A stretch of 64,000 nt of DNA, from the NCBI GenBank assembly GCA_022566355.1, contig JADFJB010000003.1, positions 1-64,000 of the forward strand, in the 5' to 3' direction. Each line of letters starts with the position of its first letter. Within the stretch, counting starts at the first letter, position 1. The position numbers were made by a program, and so were the translations under genes. The notes below the pieces were generated by a model that was not told the DNA's origin, searched no databases, and saw only the letters and a program-made list of their open reading frames with translations. Origin of the DNA: a candidate division KSB1 bacterium (GTDB taxonomy: Bacteria > Zhuqueibacterota > JdFR-76 > DREG01). Shown in pieces: positions 8,573-17,977 of the stretch.

Positions 8573-9856
8573 TCAAGCTTTTGTGTAAGCAAGAAGTATT
8601 TCAACCAGGTCATCTAGTTCTTTTTTCGTATCAAAAACGTTTGGTGAAATGCGTAAGGTATTCAAGCCTTGCGAGGAAAACGGCCTGACAATGATGCCGT
8701 GGTTTTTAAACAGTTCTTGAGATAGTTCTGAACTTTTCTTATTGATAACTTCTACAGCATAAATGGATGACGATAATTCCCAGTTTCTTGGAGAGCGCCA
8801 TTGCAACTGGGGATGATTATCAATGACTTCTACAAAGTATTCCCAAAGCTTTTCGTAGTGCTTCAATTTAGCTTTCATCCCCAATTTTTGTTGGAAATCT
8901 ATAGCATCCCCAAGAGCAAGAACTTCGGCAAGATTTCTGGTGCCGTAGTCTTCAAAAATACGCACGGTTCCTTTCCAGCGATTTTGTCCCCAGGTCACCC
9001 ACATCGGTTTTACATGTAGTTGTTGCTCCTTTTTCATAAAAAGCATACCGGTGCCCTTTGGAGATTGTACCCACTTATGAGGACTGCAAGCGTAAAAATC
9101 AACATCCATATCCCGCATATCTGTCTGGACCATCCCGACAGCTTGAGCGCCATCTACAGCGATAAACTCCACACCTTTGCTTCGAGCCAGTTCAGTCAAC
9201 TCTCGTACCGGATGGTTTAACCCGACAATATTGTCTATGTGTGGGAAAACCAGCACCCTGGTTCGATTTGTGATGTTGCGGTCGTATAAATCGAGGACAT
9301 CTTGTTTAGATAGTTCTGATGAAGACGTAACAGGGAAATCGAATTTATTAACCTGAAATCCTTTATCCTTGGCCTGGTGAAACCAGCAAACACTTGCGCC
9401 TGCATGGTTCATTGAACTGAAAACAACCTCGTCGCCCTTGCCTAGTGGAAGACCATTTGCTAATATATTAAATCCCTCGGTAGTGTTATGGGTTAAGGCC
9501 ACTTCACCGGGCGAGCAATTCAGAATTTGAGCAGCTTTTTTTCGGGTCTCCTCGCGCGATTCTTCCCAGGCGCCGCCCCACATATACAGCCAGGGATTGG
9601 ATTCGCAAAGTTCCAAGTATTTTTGACGGGCTTTTTGTACTGCGCTTGGAATCGTGCCTATGGATGCATGATTAAAATATTGTACATCAGGACTCAATTG
9701 ATAGGCTGAACGAAGATGGGTAAAGTCTCCGTTAATTTTTGAATTAAAATTGTCAAGGTCAGCTGCAAATGTTTGCTTTATTTGTGACATTTGATTTGTA
9801 ATTAAAATTCCAGCAGCCCCGATCGAACTTCCTTTTAAAAAATTTCTGCGGTTCAT
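8573..9856 (-). CDS. Class V aminotransferase-fold PLP enzyme, Tat-exported
   Basis: This 427-residue protein belongs to the isopenicillin-N-epimerase/cysteine-desulfurase-like group of fold-type I PLP enzymes. The Schiff-base lysine is K261 in CSPHKW, the ring-stacking/aspartate motif is VDGAQAVG (D235), and the phosphate-binding region contains HNTTEGFN. The N-terminus MNRRNFLKGSSIGAAG is a twin-arginine signal, so the enzyme is exported folded. Family members act as epimerases, lyases or desulfurases; the substrate cannot be read here. It lies between the homocysteine methyltransferase gene (19 bp upstream) and the P1 peptidase gene (39 bp downstream). A GGGAG site precedes the ATG. Confidence 0.85.
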   Translation of the reverse strand: MNRRNFLKGSSIGAAGILITNQMSQIKQTFAADLDNFNSKINGDFTHLRSAYQLSPDVQYFNHASIGTIPSAVQKARQKYLELCESNPWLYMWGGAWEESREETRKKAAQILNCSPGEVALTHNTTEGFNILANGLPLGKGDEVVFSSMNHAGASVCWFHQAKDKGFQVNKFDFPVTSSSELSKQDVLDLYDRNITNRTRVLVFPHIDNIVGLNHPVRELTELARSKGVEFIAVDGAQAVGMVQTDMRDMDVDFYACSPHKWVQSPKGTGMLFMKKEQQLHVKPMWVTWGQNRWKGTVRIFEDYGTRNLAEVLALGDAIDFQQKLGMKAKLKHYEKLWEYFVEVIDNHPQLQWRSPRNWELSSSIYAVEVINKKSSELSQELFKNHGIIVRPFSSQGLNTLRISPNVFDTKKELDDLVEILLAYTKA

Positions 9857-9875
9857 TATAACTCCCGTTAACTAT

Positions 9876-10805
9876 TTACTCGGTTTCTTGGTCTATTATT
9901 TCCTTTAGCAGTTTGATATGTGCAGGTCTCGTTCCACAACATCCTCCCACTACTGTTGCACCTGAATCCAGCCATTTCATAACATGTTCGCTATATTGCA
10001 TTGGATTTAGATCATAACGTAATGGTATAAATCCATCAGTTTCTTTATCCCCATTAAGCTTCCAATCCTGGGCAATGGGTTTAAAAATATTTGCATAACC
10101 GCCGCACCACCTGGTATCCAAAGATGCTAAATGAGGAATAGCGGATGTTATACTCTCAGGCGAAGAACAATTCACCAGGAACCCGCAGACCGGAAGGTCT
10201 TGCAACGTTTCTGCAGCTTCTAAAATTGTCTCACCACTGCGTAAATTGCCGGACCTGTCTTCATGCAGAGTCCAGGATACCCAAACAGGTTTTCCGGTAC
10301 TGCATGCAGCTTCTGCTGAAGCTCGAGCTTCCGTAGCTGAGGAGATGGTTTCACATAAAAATAAATCCACATAAGGGGCCATTAATTCTGCCTGTTCCTG
10401 ATAAACAGGTGTTATTTTGTCCGGATCGCCAACTAGATCAGGTCGAAAACTTCCTCGCAATGGCGCCAAAGAACCTGCTATCAAAACTTGTTGTCCGGTT
10501 GATGTCCTGGCTTGTCGTGCCAATTTGCAGGCTAATTGAATCAATTCCTCAAACAAAGATTCAATTCCAATTTCAGCTAAATCTGCACGTTTGACCCCAT
10601 AGGTATTGGTAGTTATGATATCGGCCCCGGCAAAAATGTAATCGATGTGGATCTGGCGAACCACCTCCGGTGCCACCAGCAAAGCATTGGCAGACCAGAT
10701 AGTTTTTGGTACTTCTACGCCACGAAATCTAAGCTCACGTCCAACACCGCCATCAAGCAATATGGTACGATTGGGAAGAAATGGTTGTGGTATAGATTTG
10801 TTCAT
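9876..10805 (-). CDS. Homocysteine S-methyltransferase family protein
   Basis: This 309-residue single-domain Pcf/MmuM-type methyltransferase barrel has the three zinc-binding cysteines of the family: C213 in VNCSSP and C289/C290 in GGCCGTRPAHI. The N-terminal LLDGGVGRELRFRG and TNTYG motifs are also typical. It should transfer a methyl group (for example from S-methylmethionine) to homocysteine in the cytoplasm. No cobalamin-binding domain is attached. It is first in the operon with the aminotransferase-like and P1 peptidase genes. With the CBS and CGL genes at 37-39.5 kb it is one of three homocysteine-linked genes in the window. Confidence 0.88.
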   Translation of the reverse strand: MNKSIPQPFLPNRTILLDGGVGRELRFRGVEVPKTIWSANALLVAPEVVRQIHIDYIFAGADIITTNTYGVKRADLAEIGIESLFEELIQLACKLARQARTSTGQQVLIAGSLAPLRGSFRPDLVGDPDKITPVYQEQAELMAPYVDLFLCETISSATEARASAEAACSTGKPVWVSWTLHEDRSGNLRSGETILEAAETLQDLPVCGFLVNCSSPESITSAIPHLASLDTRWCGGYANIFKPIAQDWKLNGDKETDGFIPLRYDLNPMQYSEHVMKWLDSGATVVGGCCGTRPAHIKLLKEIIDQETE

Positions 10806-10942
10806 TTCCTATTTTCAACCTTTAAAAACAACAGAAAAGATTTGATTCGTTCAGATAGTTAAATTGAGCTTATTCAATTTTACGAAATATTTAATACAAA
10901 AATCAAGTTGAAAATTAAAAAAATGGATTTTTTTTCGGCTAT

Positions 10943-13192
10943 TTACTTTGCAGATGAAATTGGGAAACTTACTCCAGCATACCAATTTCTACCAGGCGCC
11001 GGCTCAAAAAACCGATTTCCGAAGGCATTGGGTACGATGGAGTCATTATATTTATTATCGAATATATTGTTGATCCCTAATAATAAATGAACTGAAAAAT
11101 CGTGTAATTTCCGTTGAAGCCCAAAGTGAGTATCAACTAAAAAATAAGATGAATTTATAAAAGATTGCCTTGATAAATCGCTGCCAACAGGTGGTCCATT
11201 CAAATCATTAGCAAAGAAATTGTCATTCCATTTAAAATTGATTGCTGAGTAAAATCCTGAATCGTGTTCATAATTGAATCCGGCAAAAAATCGATGTGGC
11301 GGGATGCCTGGAACCTTGTTGTCAGACAATTGTAAATTATCAGGAGAAGATTCTACAACAAAGTCTTTAAAAATAAAGTTCATGTATGAATAGGATAAAA
11401 TGATTTTAGTCCCGGTGATTGGCGTCCAGGTAGATTTTAATTCAAATCCTTTATTGGTTGCTTTACCGGCATTCCGAAAGAAAATTTCTTCACTGGCAGG
11501 ATCTTGAACCTGGAACGGAATGAGCATATTGGTAATTTGTAGAGCGTATAATGCCAGATCGTAGTTGATTTTGTGGTCAGCCCAAACTCCTTTTAGTCCA
11601 ACTTCAAGGCTTTTGATATCTTCCGGCTCCAATGCAGGATTAAATCCACCTGCACCAGATGGTCGATTACTCAATTCCGTAGTTGTTGGAGTTTGAAAAG
11701 CGGTTGAATAATTTATGTAAAAACTGGACAAAGGATCAAAGCGGTAGGTGAATCCGATCATTGGACTAATTTGATCCATGTTTCTTTCACCGGAATCATC
11801 GACATTGTCCTCTAGAAAATTATCTTTAACTTTGAATTTATAATAATCGTAGCGAGTCCCAATGGTAAAAAATAAATTCTGCCGGAAAACAAATTCTAAA
11901 TGAATAAAAGGCCCAATACCAAGGACCTCCTCTTTTTGTTCGAGTAACTTGGATCCGAAACGAACCTGGTTAAAAATTTCTTTTTCTTCTAACGATGGAT
12001 AAAGATTATCAGGCAAACCCAAATTAATAAACTCGGAGCGATCATCGCTTTGGCTTTCAAAATCAGCTCCGCCAGTCAATCTGATAGTGATTCCATTTAG
12101 ATGCGAGCTCTTGCTGAAGACTCCACGTAACCCACCGGCATGCCTTGAAAGATCGATAATTCTACCCGGGATAAGATTGAAAAGCGATCGTGACAATCCA
12201 TACATTGTTAGTTCGAATTTTTCCTTTTTTTGGCCATACAACAATGAAACACCACCCTGGATTTGACGAATTTCCTTTCCAGCTCCTTGGTTTTTGACAA
12301 ATGTTCTTGCTTGCTGAGGAGTTGATTCCGCTGCAGATTTTGATAAGGAACTTGGATTTAACAGGTATGGAGAATCATAATAATTGAAAACTGTTCTAAC
12401 CCGAAAATGTTTCGATACATTATGATGACCAACGATGTTGACTGAATTCATTTTCGCAGAAGAATGTTCCCGAAAACCATCCAATTTAAGATTGTAAAAA
12501 TTGACCAGGAAATTATGGCGCTTAAAATTTAAAGAAGATTTTGCCTGTAATTTTTGGTAGCCATAAGAGCCGATAGTGAGTTTGGGTGTGAATAACAATC
12601 TTTGTTCAGATGCAAATTCGGTGTGAAAAATGAGCACTCCACCTGAAGCATTTCCATATAGTGCGGAATTGGGTCCGCGTAATACTTCAAGAGACCCAAT
12701 TGAGCTGATGTCCAGGTTGTTTAATTGTGATTGTCCATCCGGCATGGTCAATGGGATGTCATCCAGAATAATCTTAATCCCACGAACCCCGAATGAAGCA
12801 CGGCTGCCAATTCCCCTGATGGAAATACGGTCGCCCTGAGATAAATTATTTCGATTATTGACAATGATTCCAGGAACTTCACGCAAAGATTCTTCTAAGG
12901 AAAGCTGTAATTTACCACGTTGAATACTTTTTTTGGAGAGAACATCAATTGCATATGGGACTTCATAAATCGGACGTGAAGTACGAACTGCAGTCACTGT
13001 TACCGGTTTGAGTTTATATTCAATCTGATCCTTCCTGAGAGAGTCTTGCTGAGTTTGGGCGAGTAATACTGAAATAACAAAGATATTAATTAAGATCGAA
13101 ATTATTAAAAATGAATACAATCGACGAATTCGGAGAAGTTTGTTCTTAAGCGTTTTAAAAAAATTATTTTTCAAAATTAGTTCAGTTTCCAC
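10943..13192 (-). CDS. TonB-dependent outer-membrane receptor
   Basis: This 749-residue protein has a membrane/signal segment near residues 24-47 and a plug domain at about 65-175 (VPYAIDVLSKKSIQRG, LEEVPG-like ESLREVPGIIVNNR, RISIRGIGSRASFGVRGIK, DDIPLTMPDGQSQLNNLD, LEVLRGPNSALYGNASGGV). A long beta-barrel follows, ending in an aromatic-rich C-terminus (GRNWYAGVSF). It imports an iron chelate, cobalamin or other ligand using TonB energy; specificity is not readable. It overlaps the 3' end of the PQQ-propeller gene by 16 bp, so the two are translationally coupled. The N-terminus carries unusually many basic residues before the hydrophobic segment, and an internal start is possible. Confidence 0.9.
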   Translation of the reverse strand: METELILKNNFFKTLKNKLLRIRRLYSFLIISILINIFVISVLLAQTQQDSLRKDQIEYKLKPVTVTAVRTSRPIYEVPYAIDVLSKKSIQRGKLQLSLEESLREVPGIIVNNRNNLSQGDRISIRGIGSRASFGVRGIKIILDDIPLTMPDGQSQLNNLDISSIGSLEVLRGPNSALYGNASGGVLIFHTEFASEQRLLFTPKLTIGSYGYQKLQAKSSLNFKRHNFLVNFYNLKLDGFREHSSAKMNSVNIVGHHNVSKHFRVRTVFNYYDSPYLLNPSSLSKSAAESTPQQARTFVKNQGAGKEIRQIQGGVSLLYGQKKEKFELTMYGLSRSLFNLIPGRIIDLSRHAGGLRGVFSKSSHLNGITIRLTGGADFESQSDDRSEFINLGLPDNLYPSLEEKEIFNQVRFGSKLLEQKEEVLGIGPFIHLEFVFRQNLFFTIGTRYDYYKFKVKDNFLEDNVDDSGERNMDQISPMIGFTYRFDPLSSFYINYSTAFQTPTTTELSNRPSGAGGFNPALEPEDIKSLEVGLKGVWADHKINYDLALYALQITNMLIPFQVQDPASEEIFFRNAGKATNKGFELKSTWTPITGTKIILSYSYMNFIFKDFVVESSPDNLQLSDNKVPGIPPHRFFAGFNYEHDSGFYSAINFKWNDNFFANDLNGPPVGSDLSRQSFINSSYFLVDTHFGLQRKLHDFSVHLLLGINNIFDNKYNDSIVPNAFGNRFFEPAPGRNWYAGVSFPISSAK

Positions 13193-14409
13193 AGGGTCAA
13201 ATTTGTTTTGTCTTTAATCAAAATATGATTATCAAATAGTACCGGGTGCGCCCAGGTTTGAGAGTCGGCAACTGTATATTCTCTAATAATATCCAGCTTC
13301 TCACGGCTTGGTTTTGCAATGATTAATTTTCCTTCATTTTGTAAACTCAGTAGAAATTCACCAACCCGAATTAAAGCAGCATTTTCACCCACACGACCCT
13401 GGCTTTGCCATAACACCTCACCGGATTTTGCATCAACCATTGCATATGATCCTTTACGACGATCTGAAAACAGGACAATAATATCACCGAACAAAACCGG
13501 AGAACTCATATAGGTCCAGGTATCTTTGTTCTTCCATACTTCTTCCACCGACCAAGTGTCATTTTTCTTTTCGATTTTCACCCTCATTAATGCTTTCTGC
13601 AAGCCGGAAAGGATCAGGTCGTTTTCATAAAAAAGGGGTGTCTGAATATTTTGAAACCATGGCGTTTGAAATGGAATTTGCCATAGCAGCTTACCATTTT
13701 CAAATGCAAGTCCTATGATATTTTTTTGAGATAAAGTGATAATTTGCTTTACCCCGGCAATTGTTGCAATAAGTGGAGAGGAGTAACCCGGTCCGTCATT
13801 ATCCCATTGCCATTTGATGTCGCCGCTTTTTATGTCAATAGCCATTAAGGCGCCTTTTTGACCACCCACATGTGCAATGGCTAAACCGTCATTGACCAGT
13901 GGAGACATAGCAGTACCGAAAACAGGCGCCGTTTTACTGAATTGCTCAGTAAACCTTCTTTGCCAGGTCAATGCTCCATTGGTAATATCGAAGCATGAAA
14001 GCACTCCATTGATACCAAGGGTAATGATTTTACCCTCTGCAATCACCGGCGTTGATTTTGGTCCTTTACCGTGGCCAAATGCGGCGGGATTCAGCGTGTA
14101 AGGCGCCGAATAAGATTTTTGCCAAATGATGGAGGCATCTTTCGGATTGATGCAGAGAAGAACTTCCTCGGTGTTTTGCCGGGTAAAGACAAATATTTTA
14201 CCATTTGAGTAAATGGGTGAGGAGTGGCCTTCACCAACTTCAATTTGCCAGGCTTGTCGTAATTGCTGGGGCCAATTACTCGGAATTTGAGAAATGGCTG
14301 CAACGCCATCTCGATTTGAACCACGCCATTGTGACCAATCCTGGGCAAAAACCGGTTGGAATAAAAGAATGGTTATTCCAACAAAAAATAAAAACTTATG
14401 AATTTTCAT
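13177..14409 (-). CDS. PQQ-like beta-propeller protein, exported
   Basis: This 410-residue protein has a cleavable signal (ending VFAQDWSQWRG). The opening WSQWRGSNRDGVA is the common start of PQQ-like outer membrane propeller proteins. Repeats such as LLCINPKDASIIWQKSY, LSCFDITNGALTWQRRF, LMAIDIKSGDIKWQW and YAMVDAKSGEVLWQSQ are PQQ-repeat blades, about seven in all. It lacks the catalytic residues of quinoprotein dehydrogenases as far as I can see, so it is more likely a structural or binding protein. It is the upstream partner of the TonB receptor gene (16-bp overlap). An operon pairing a propeller with a receptor suggests a role in presenting the imported substrate, which is an inference. 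Confidence 0.85.
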   Translation of the reverse strand: MKIHKFLFFVGITILLFQPVFAQDWSQWRGSNRDGVAAISQIPSNWPQQLRQAWQIEVGEGHSSPIYSNGKIFVFTRQNTEEVLLCINPKDASIIWQKSYSAPYTLNPAAFGHGKGPKSTPVIAEGKIITLGINGVLSCFDITNGALTWQRRFTEQFSKTAPVFGTAMSPLVNDGLAIAHVGGQKGALMAIDIKSGDIKWQWDNDGPGYSSPLIATIAGVKQIITLSQKNIIGLAFENGKLLWQIPFQTPWFQNIQTPLFYENDLILSGLQKALMRVKIEKKNDTWSVEEVWKNKDTWTYMSSPVLFGDIIVLFSDRRKGSYAMVDAKSGEVLWQSQGRVGENAALIRVGEFLLSLQNEGKLIIAKPSREKLDIIREYTVADSQTWAHPVLFDNHILIKDKTNLTLWKLN

Positions 14410-14576
14410 GTTAATCCTTTTATTGGGTTGATTTTAATATTTTAATCGGAAAAATATTTAAAATCAAGTTAGAATGTAAGAAGTTTAGTTATAATAAGGA
14501 ACAAATTTCCAGGAAAGAAATTTCTTTTGGATGAAGTATCACGTCGAAATGATCATTCCAAAACACGTATAATCTT

Positions 14577-16775
14577 TCATTTGATGATTACAAACCTCCC
14601 TACTTGTCTATCCCCGTTAATTGTTTCAACGGAAAAAATATATAAACCACTGGAAATTGCGCGGCCGGTCCTTGAAAATAAGTCCCATCTAACTCTGGAA
14701 TAAAATGGATCGTTGTGTTTTAATGTATGCACGAGATCGCCATCCAAAGTGAAGATTCGAATTGTACTTTTATCAGGAACATTGACAAAGTCAATGGCGC
14801 GATTATGGACACCGATCCCTTCAGGTGTCATCGAAAAGATTTTAAAGCCATCTCCGGAAACATAAGGATTTGGCTCAACCCATACTTTTGCAAAACCTTC
14901 TAAAAGTTGAGGTGATACATTTACTTTGGTTAGATTTGTGAGAAGATCTGATTCCAATGATTCTATCCCAAGTTCGGTAGCGCCACGATCAAAAGAAATG
15001 ACGGAATAATAAAACAGTGATCCATTTGGGACATGGTCTACATAATTAAAGGAAAGACCTGTATTGTTTCCAATTGAATTATTTGGTAAGTCGTATTCTG
15101 CCAGTAGTTCAAATGTACCGGTTTTGCCGGTTTTGCTCCTAAGAACTCGAAAGCCTTCGAAATCTATTCTCTCGTCTTCTTCTGTGTTTGGGTTATCCGA
15201 ATAAAACGGGTCAATGAAGTTTAGGGGTAAACTTTGATCTGTTGCATCATATCCGGAATTGTTTGGATCAGCAGCCGACCAGTCCAGGGTTACAGTGCGA
15301 TCGCCAGGGATAACTTTCAAAGGAGGGGAGAGTGGGGGAATGAGTCCGGTGAAATCCGGGACATCGTCTCCGGTGTCAATTATGCCATCGTTGTTGAGGT
15401 CTAACCCGGCAAAACCGTCGTTATCCGTATCGACACCAGGAGTGTCAAAAAAACTGTTTGCTATGATTGCGTTTTTACCAAGATCCTCAAAAGCAGCCGG
15501 ATCGTAAGAATTCAATCCTCTAGCAACATCCGGATCGCCACTACCGCCAATAATTGCAATAGTAAACAGAATTGAATCACCTGGAGCGAATATCTTAACT
15601 GTTTGGCCAAACATGGAGTCGTTCTGTTCTGTAATCGTGGAATCCCTGGTTCCCATTGGACCGACTGAAAGTAAAAATCTCGAAGGATCATTGGCAATAA
15701 ATCCAAACGGACCCATAGGTACGGGAATCCTGGAGTCAAATTGATTATCGTCTGTATCGTATTGATTCCAGTCGATGGAGCCATTGCTCATAAGAATGTA
15801 TTTTTCAGGATCATCTACCGGTGTGCCAATGGGATCTCCGGAATTGGGATCGCCGGTAAGGACATTGGGTGTTATGGGGCCCCAATCTTCCTTAGAGTTT
15901 ATATCAGAGTCACTCATCCACCAGTTAAAGGCAAGCGGAGCTGCACGCGAAGTCGGCCGTAAAATTCTAAACCCGACTACGCCTGCCATACACCCTTCAC
16001 CACCATCGGTTTCGACAACCCAGGCTGTATTGACGACATCACCAAAAGAATTGACAGCCATAAATCCAGTAGCATCACTTTGATCGCCAGCATTCCCCCT
16101 ACAACCCATATCGTTGTCAGCGAAAATACCTGCATAAAAATTCCTGATATAGTTATTACCGACATTTATTATCACCAGGTCGAAAAAGACAATATCTTCG
16201 GCAAATGATAATGAAAACTGGTAACTTTTTTCGATTATTTCCAAACCAAGGGAACGTTGGTGTTTGGGTGGAGAAAATGAAAAGTTGGCTACATTCAAAA
16301 AAGTATCTGTATAAACAGCTATAAAATCTTCCTCCGAGACCGCAGATGGATGGTAGAATTCACTACTAGTAAGTGAAGAGCGAACTTCGATTGCCGAACG
16401 ACTGTCCGGGTAATGAGGAAAGGTCTCAGCGAAATCTACAACACTCCAGGCTGAAGTGCCTTCGGAGACCAGGGTATCCAGATCACCGGAATCATTCAAA
16501 TCCGGCCCATTTGTTCCGTCCGATGGCACAATTCCGCCGAACCAAAATCCACCACGATTTATGTATCTGGGCAGGCCTTGAATATCGGTACCTGGCCAAA
16601 GTACACCTGCTGACTGGTTCCCGCCAATTTGACCATAATTCGTAATCGTTACCCAAAGCTTGCCGGTCTTGTGAATTTTTGAATCGCTAAAATAGTTAGA
16701 AAATTGGGCAGGAAGTTCTCTGGTTACGCAAACAGTAGAGATCAGTAATAATGAATAGCATACGATCGCTTTCAT
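14577..16775 (-). CDS. Large secreted protein with T9SS/FlgD-like C-terminus (copy 1)
   Basis: This 732-residue protein has a signal peptide (about residues 1-22), a long beta-rich body with acidic repeats resembling dockerin/EF-type loops (DTDNDGFAGLDLNNDG, near residue 450), a fibronectin-III-like segment (about 490-600), and a C-terminal module TIRIFTLDGDLVHTL ... SGLYIFSVE ... VGRFVIIK. That module is the FlgD-Ig-like / type IX secretion sorting form. It is a close paralogue of the protein at 17978-20206, and the two are alignable end to end (for example LVSEGTSAWSVVDFAETFPH in both). The PorV-like gene lies between them. Probable role: cell-surface protein delivered by a T9SS-like system; no enzymatic motif is recognised. 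Confidence 0.8.
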   Translation of the reverse strand: MKAIVCYSLLLISTVCVTRELPAQFSNYFSDSKIHKTGKLWVTITNYGQIGGNQSAGVLWPGTDIQGLPRYINRGGFWFGGIVPSDGTNGPDLNDSGDLDTLVSEGTSAWSVVDFAETFPHYPDSRSAIEVRSSLTSSEFYHPSAVSEEDFIAVYTDTFLNVANFSFSPPKHQRSLGLEIIEKSYQFSLSFAEDIVFFDLVIINVGNNYIRNFYAGIFADNDMGCRGNAGDQSDATGFMAVNSFGDVVNTAWVVETDGGEGCMAGVVGFRILRPTSRAAPLAFNWWMSDSDINSKEDWGPITPNVLTGDPNSGDPIGTPVDDPEKYILMSNGSIDWNQYDTDDNQFDSRIPVPMGPFGFIANDPSRFLLSVGPMGTRDSTITEQNDSMFGQTVKIFAPGDSILFTIAIIGGSGDPDVARGLNSYDPAAFEDLGKNAIIANSFFDTPGVDTDNDGFAGLDLNNDGIIDTGDDVPDFTGLIPPLSPPLKVIPGDRTVTLDWSAADPNNSGYDATDQSLPLNFIDPFYSDNPNTEEDERIDFEGFRVLRSKTGKTGTFELLAEYDLPNNSIGNNTGLSFNYVDHVPNGSLFYYSVISFDRGATELGIESLESDLLTNLTKVNVSPQLLEGFAKVWVEPNPYVSGDGFKIFSMTPEGIGVHNRAIDFVNVPDKSTIRIFTLDGDLVHTLKHNDPFYSRVRWDLFSRTGRAISSGLYIFSVETINGDRQVGRFVIIK

Positions 16776-16794
16776 ATAAAATTCCCCAAAAAAG

Positions 16795-16839
16795 GTTAAA
16801 AAAATGGCTCCATCAAATAAATAAAAGATGGAGCCATTT
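16795..16839 (-). terminator. Rho-independent terminator after the PorV-like gene
   Basis: Arms 16802-16814 and 16827-16839 are perfect 13-bp complements (AAATGGCTCCATC / GATGGAGCCATTT). Read on the minus strand, the stem is followed directly by a run of seven T, then AACC and another T run. It lies 20 bp after the stop of the PorV-like gene (16860) and before the start of cargo copy 1 (16775). It should therefore end or attenuate transcription between them. Confidence 0.85.
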
Positions 16840-16859
16840 GAGACTAAGGATTATTAAAT

Positions 16860-17915
16860 CTAAAAGCCTAATAATACGGAGAATCTTACCAAGTCATCAA
16901 AGTTTGTCATTTTGGTCCAGGATACATCGAATCGGCCGTTAACTCCGCTTACATCGAGATTAATGCCTGCGCCAAAGGATAATGATTCGGCAAAACCGGA
17001 TCCATCTTCAATCTTGATACCATCATCGTCCAGTATATCATTATTTTCTTCGTCAATTTTAAAGCCAGTGCGAAGGAAAATCAGGTCATGATAACCATAT
17101 TCGAGGCCGACGCTCTGGTACCTGAGGTTATCGTTAGGTTGATTTAATTGGCCTGTTAGCCACAATTTACTGTCATCGGAATACATTAAGTCGACTGCCA
17201 CACCAAACCTGAAAGTTAATGGCATAGGAAAGGATTGGCTTTCGAAGCCCACATCACTTTCGCTACCGAAAGTAATATCAGGTCCAAAATTTGAAATTGA
17301 CATCCCCAAACGTGCGTGTCGATAGCCAGCAAAGTATATGGTGCCAATATCAAATGCAACCGTTCGTGAGTCGAAACCAGCTAAATCCTGGGCAATAAAT
17401 TTTGCAGTGCCGCCTATGGCAAATCTATCCGTTAAGCTTTTGGAATAGGTTAGCCCGATGGCAATTTCAGTGGCGCTAAAGTTCTCACCTGTGGGTCCCT
17501 GGAAAGCTACCGTCACCGGAATGTCCCCGGTGGTCAACGCGATGAAACTCAAGGCGAATGTTCCCATGGAATTGGTCGGCAGTATAAAACTACCAAAGTA
17601 ATGTGCCAAACCTGCGGGCAAGTTAGTATGATTGAAAAAGGCTTGCCTATTCTCAATTAAAGCTAAAACTCCAGGATTATAGAATGCGCCGCTGGCATCA
17701 TCTACAAGAGCAACAAATGTTTCACCCATACCGGTTGCCCTGGCGCTTACTCCAAGCTGCAGAAATTGAGCCGCTGCAGTTCCAGTCCTAGATGCACCGC
17801 CCAAAACTGTTATGGCACCTTGATTATTATCTTGAGCCAAAAGTGAGAATGGAAAAAATGAAACCAGCAACACCAGGGCTAAGAAAACTCGAATTGATTT
17901 TTTTATTGTTTTCAT
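16860..17915 (-). CDS. PorV/PorQ family outer-membrane protein
   Basis: This 351-residue protein has a signal peptide ending near LLAQDN. The next segment, QFLQLGVSARATGMGETFVAL followed by DDASGAFYNPG, is diagnostic for the PorV/PorQ (UPF0164-like) beta-barrel family, in which PorV shuttles type IX secretion cargo to the surface attachment complex. The rest is an alternating beta-barrel pattern ending in an aromatic residue (RFSVLLGF). It is embedded between two cargo-like genes carrying T9SS-type C-termini, which supports a dedicated cargo-handling role. A strong terminator follows it. The short gap to copy 2 upstream (62 bp) suggests co-transcription with it. Confidence 0.85.
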   Translation of the reverse strand: MKTIKKSIRVFLALVLLVSFFPFSLLAQDNNQGAITVLGGASRTGTAAAQFLQLGVSARATGMGETFVALVDDASGAFYNPGVLALIENRQAFFNHTNLPAGLAHYFGSFILPTNSMGTFALSFIALTTGDIPVTVAFQGPTGENFSATEIAIGLTYSKSLTDRFAIGGTAKFIAQDLAGFDSRTVAFDIGTIYFAGYRHARLGMSISNFGPDITFGSESDVGFESQSFPMPLTFRFGVAVDLMYSDDSKLWLTGQLNQPNDNLRYQSVGLEYGYHDLIFLRTGFKIDEENNDILDDDGIKIEDGSGFAESLSFGAGINLDVSGVNGRFDVSWTKMTNFDDLVRFSVLLGF

Positions 17916-17977
17916 AAAGGACTCCCTACCTTATCGATAGTTAAAAGTTTTTTATTCATTTAATTTCTCATGGTTTA

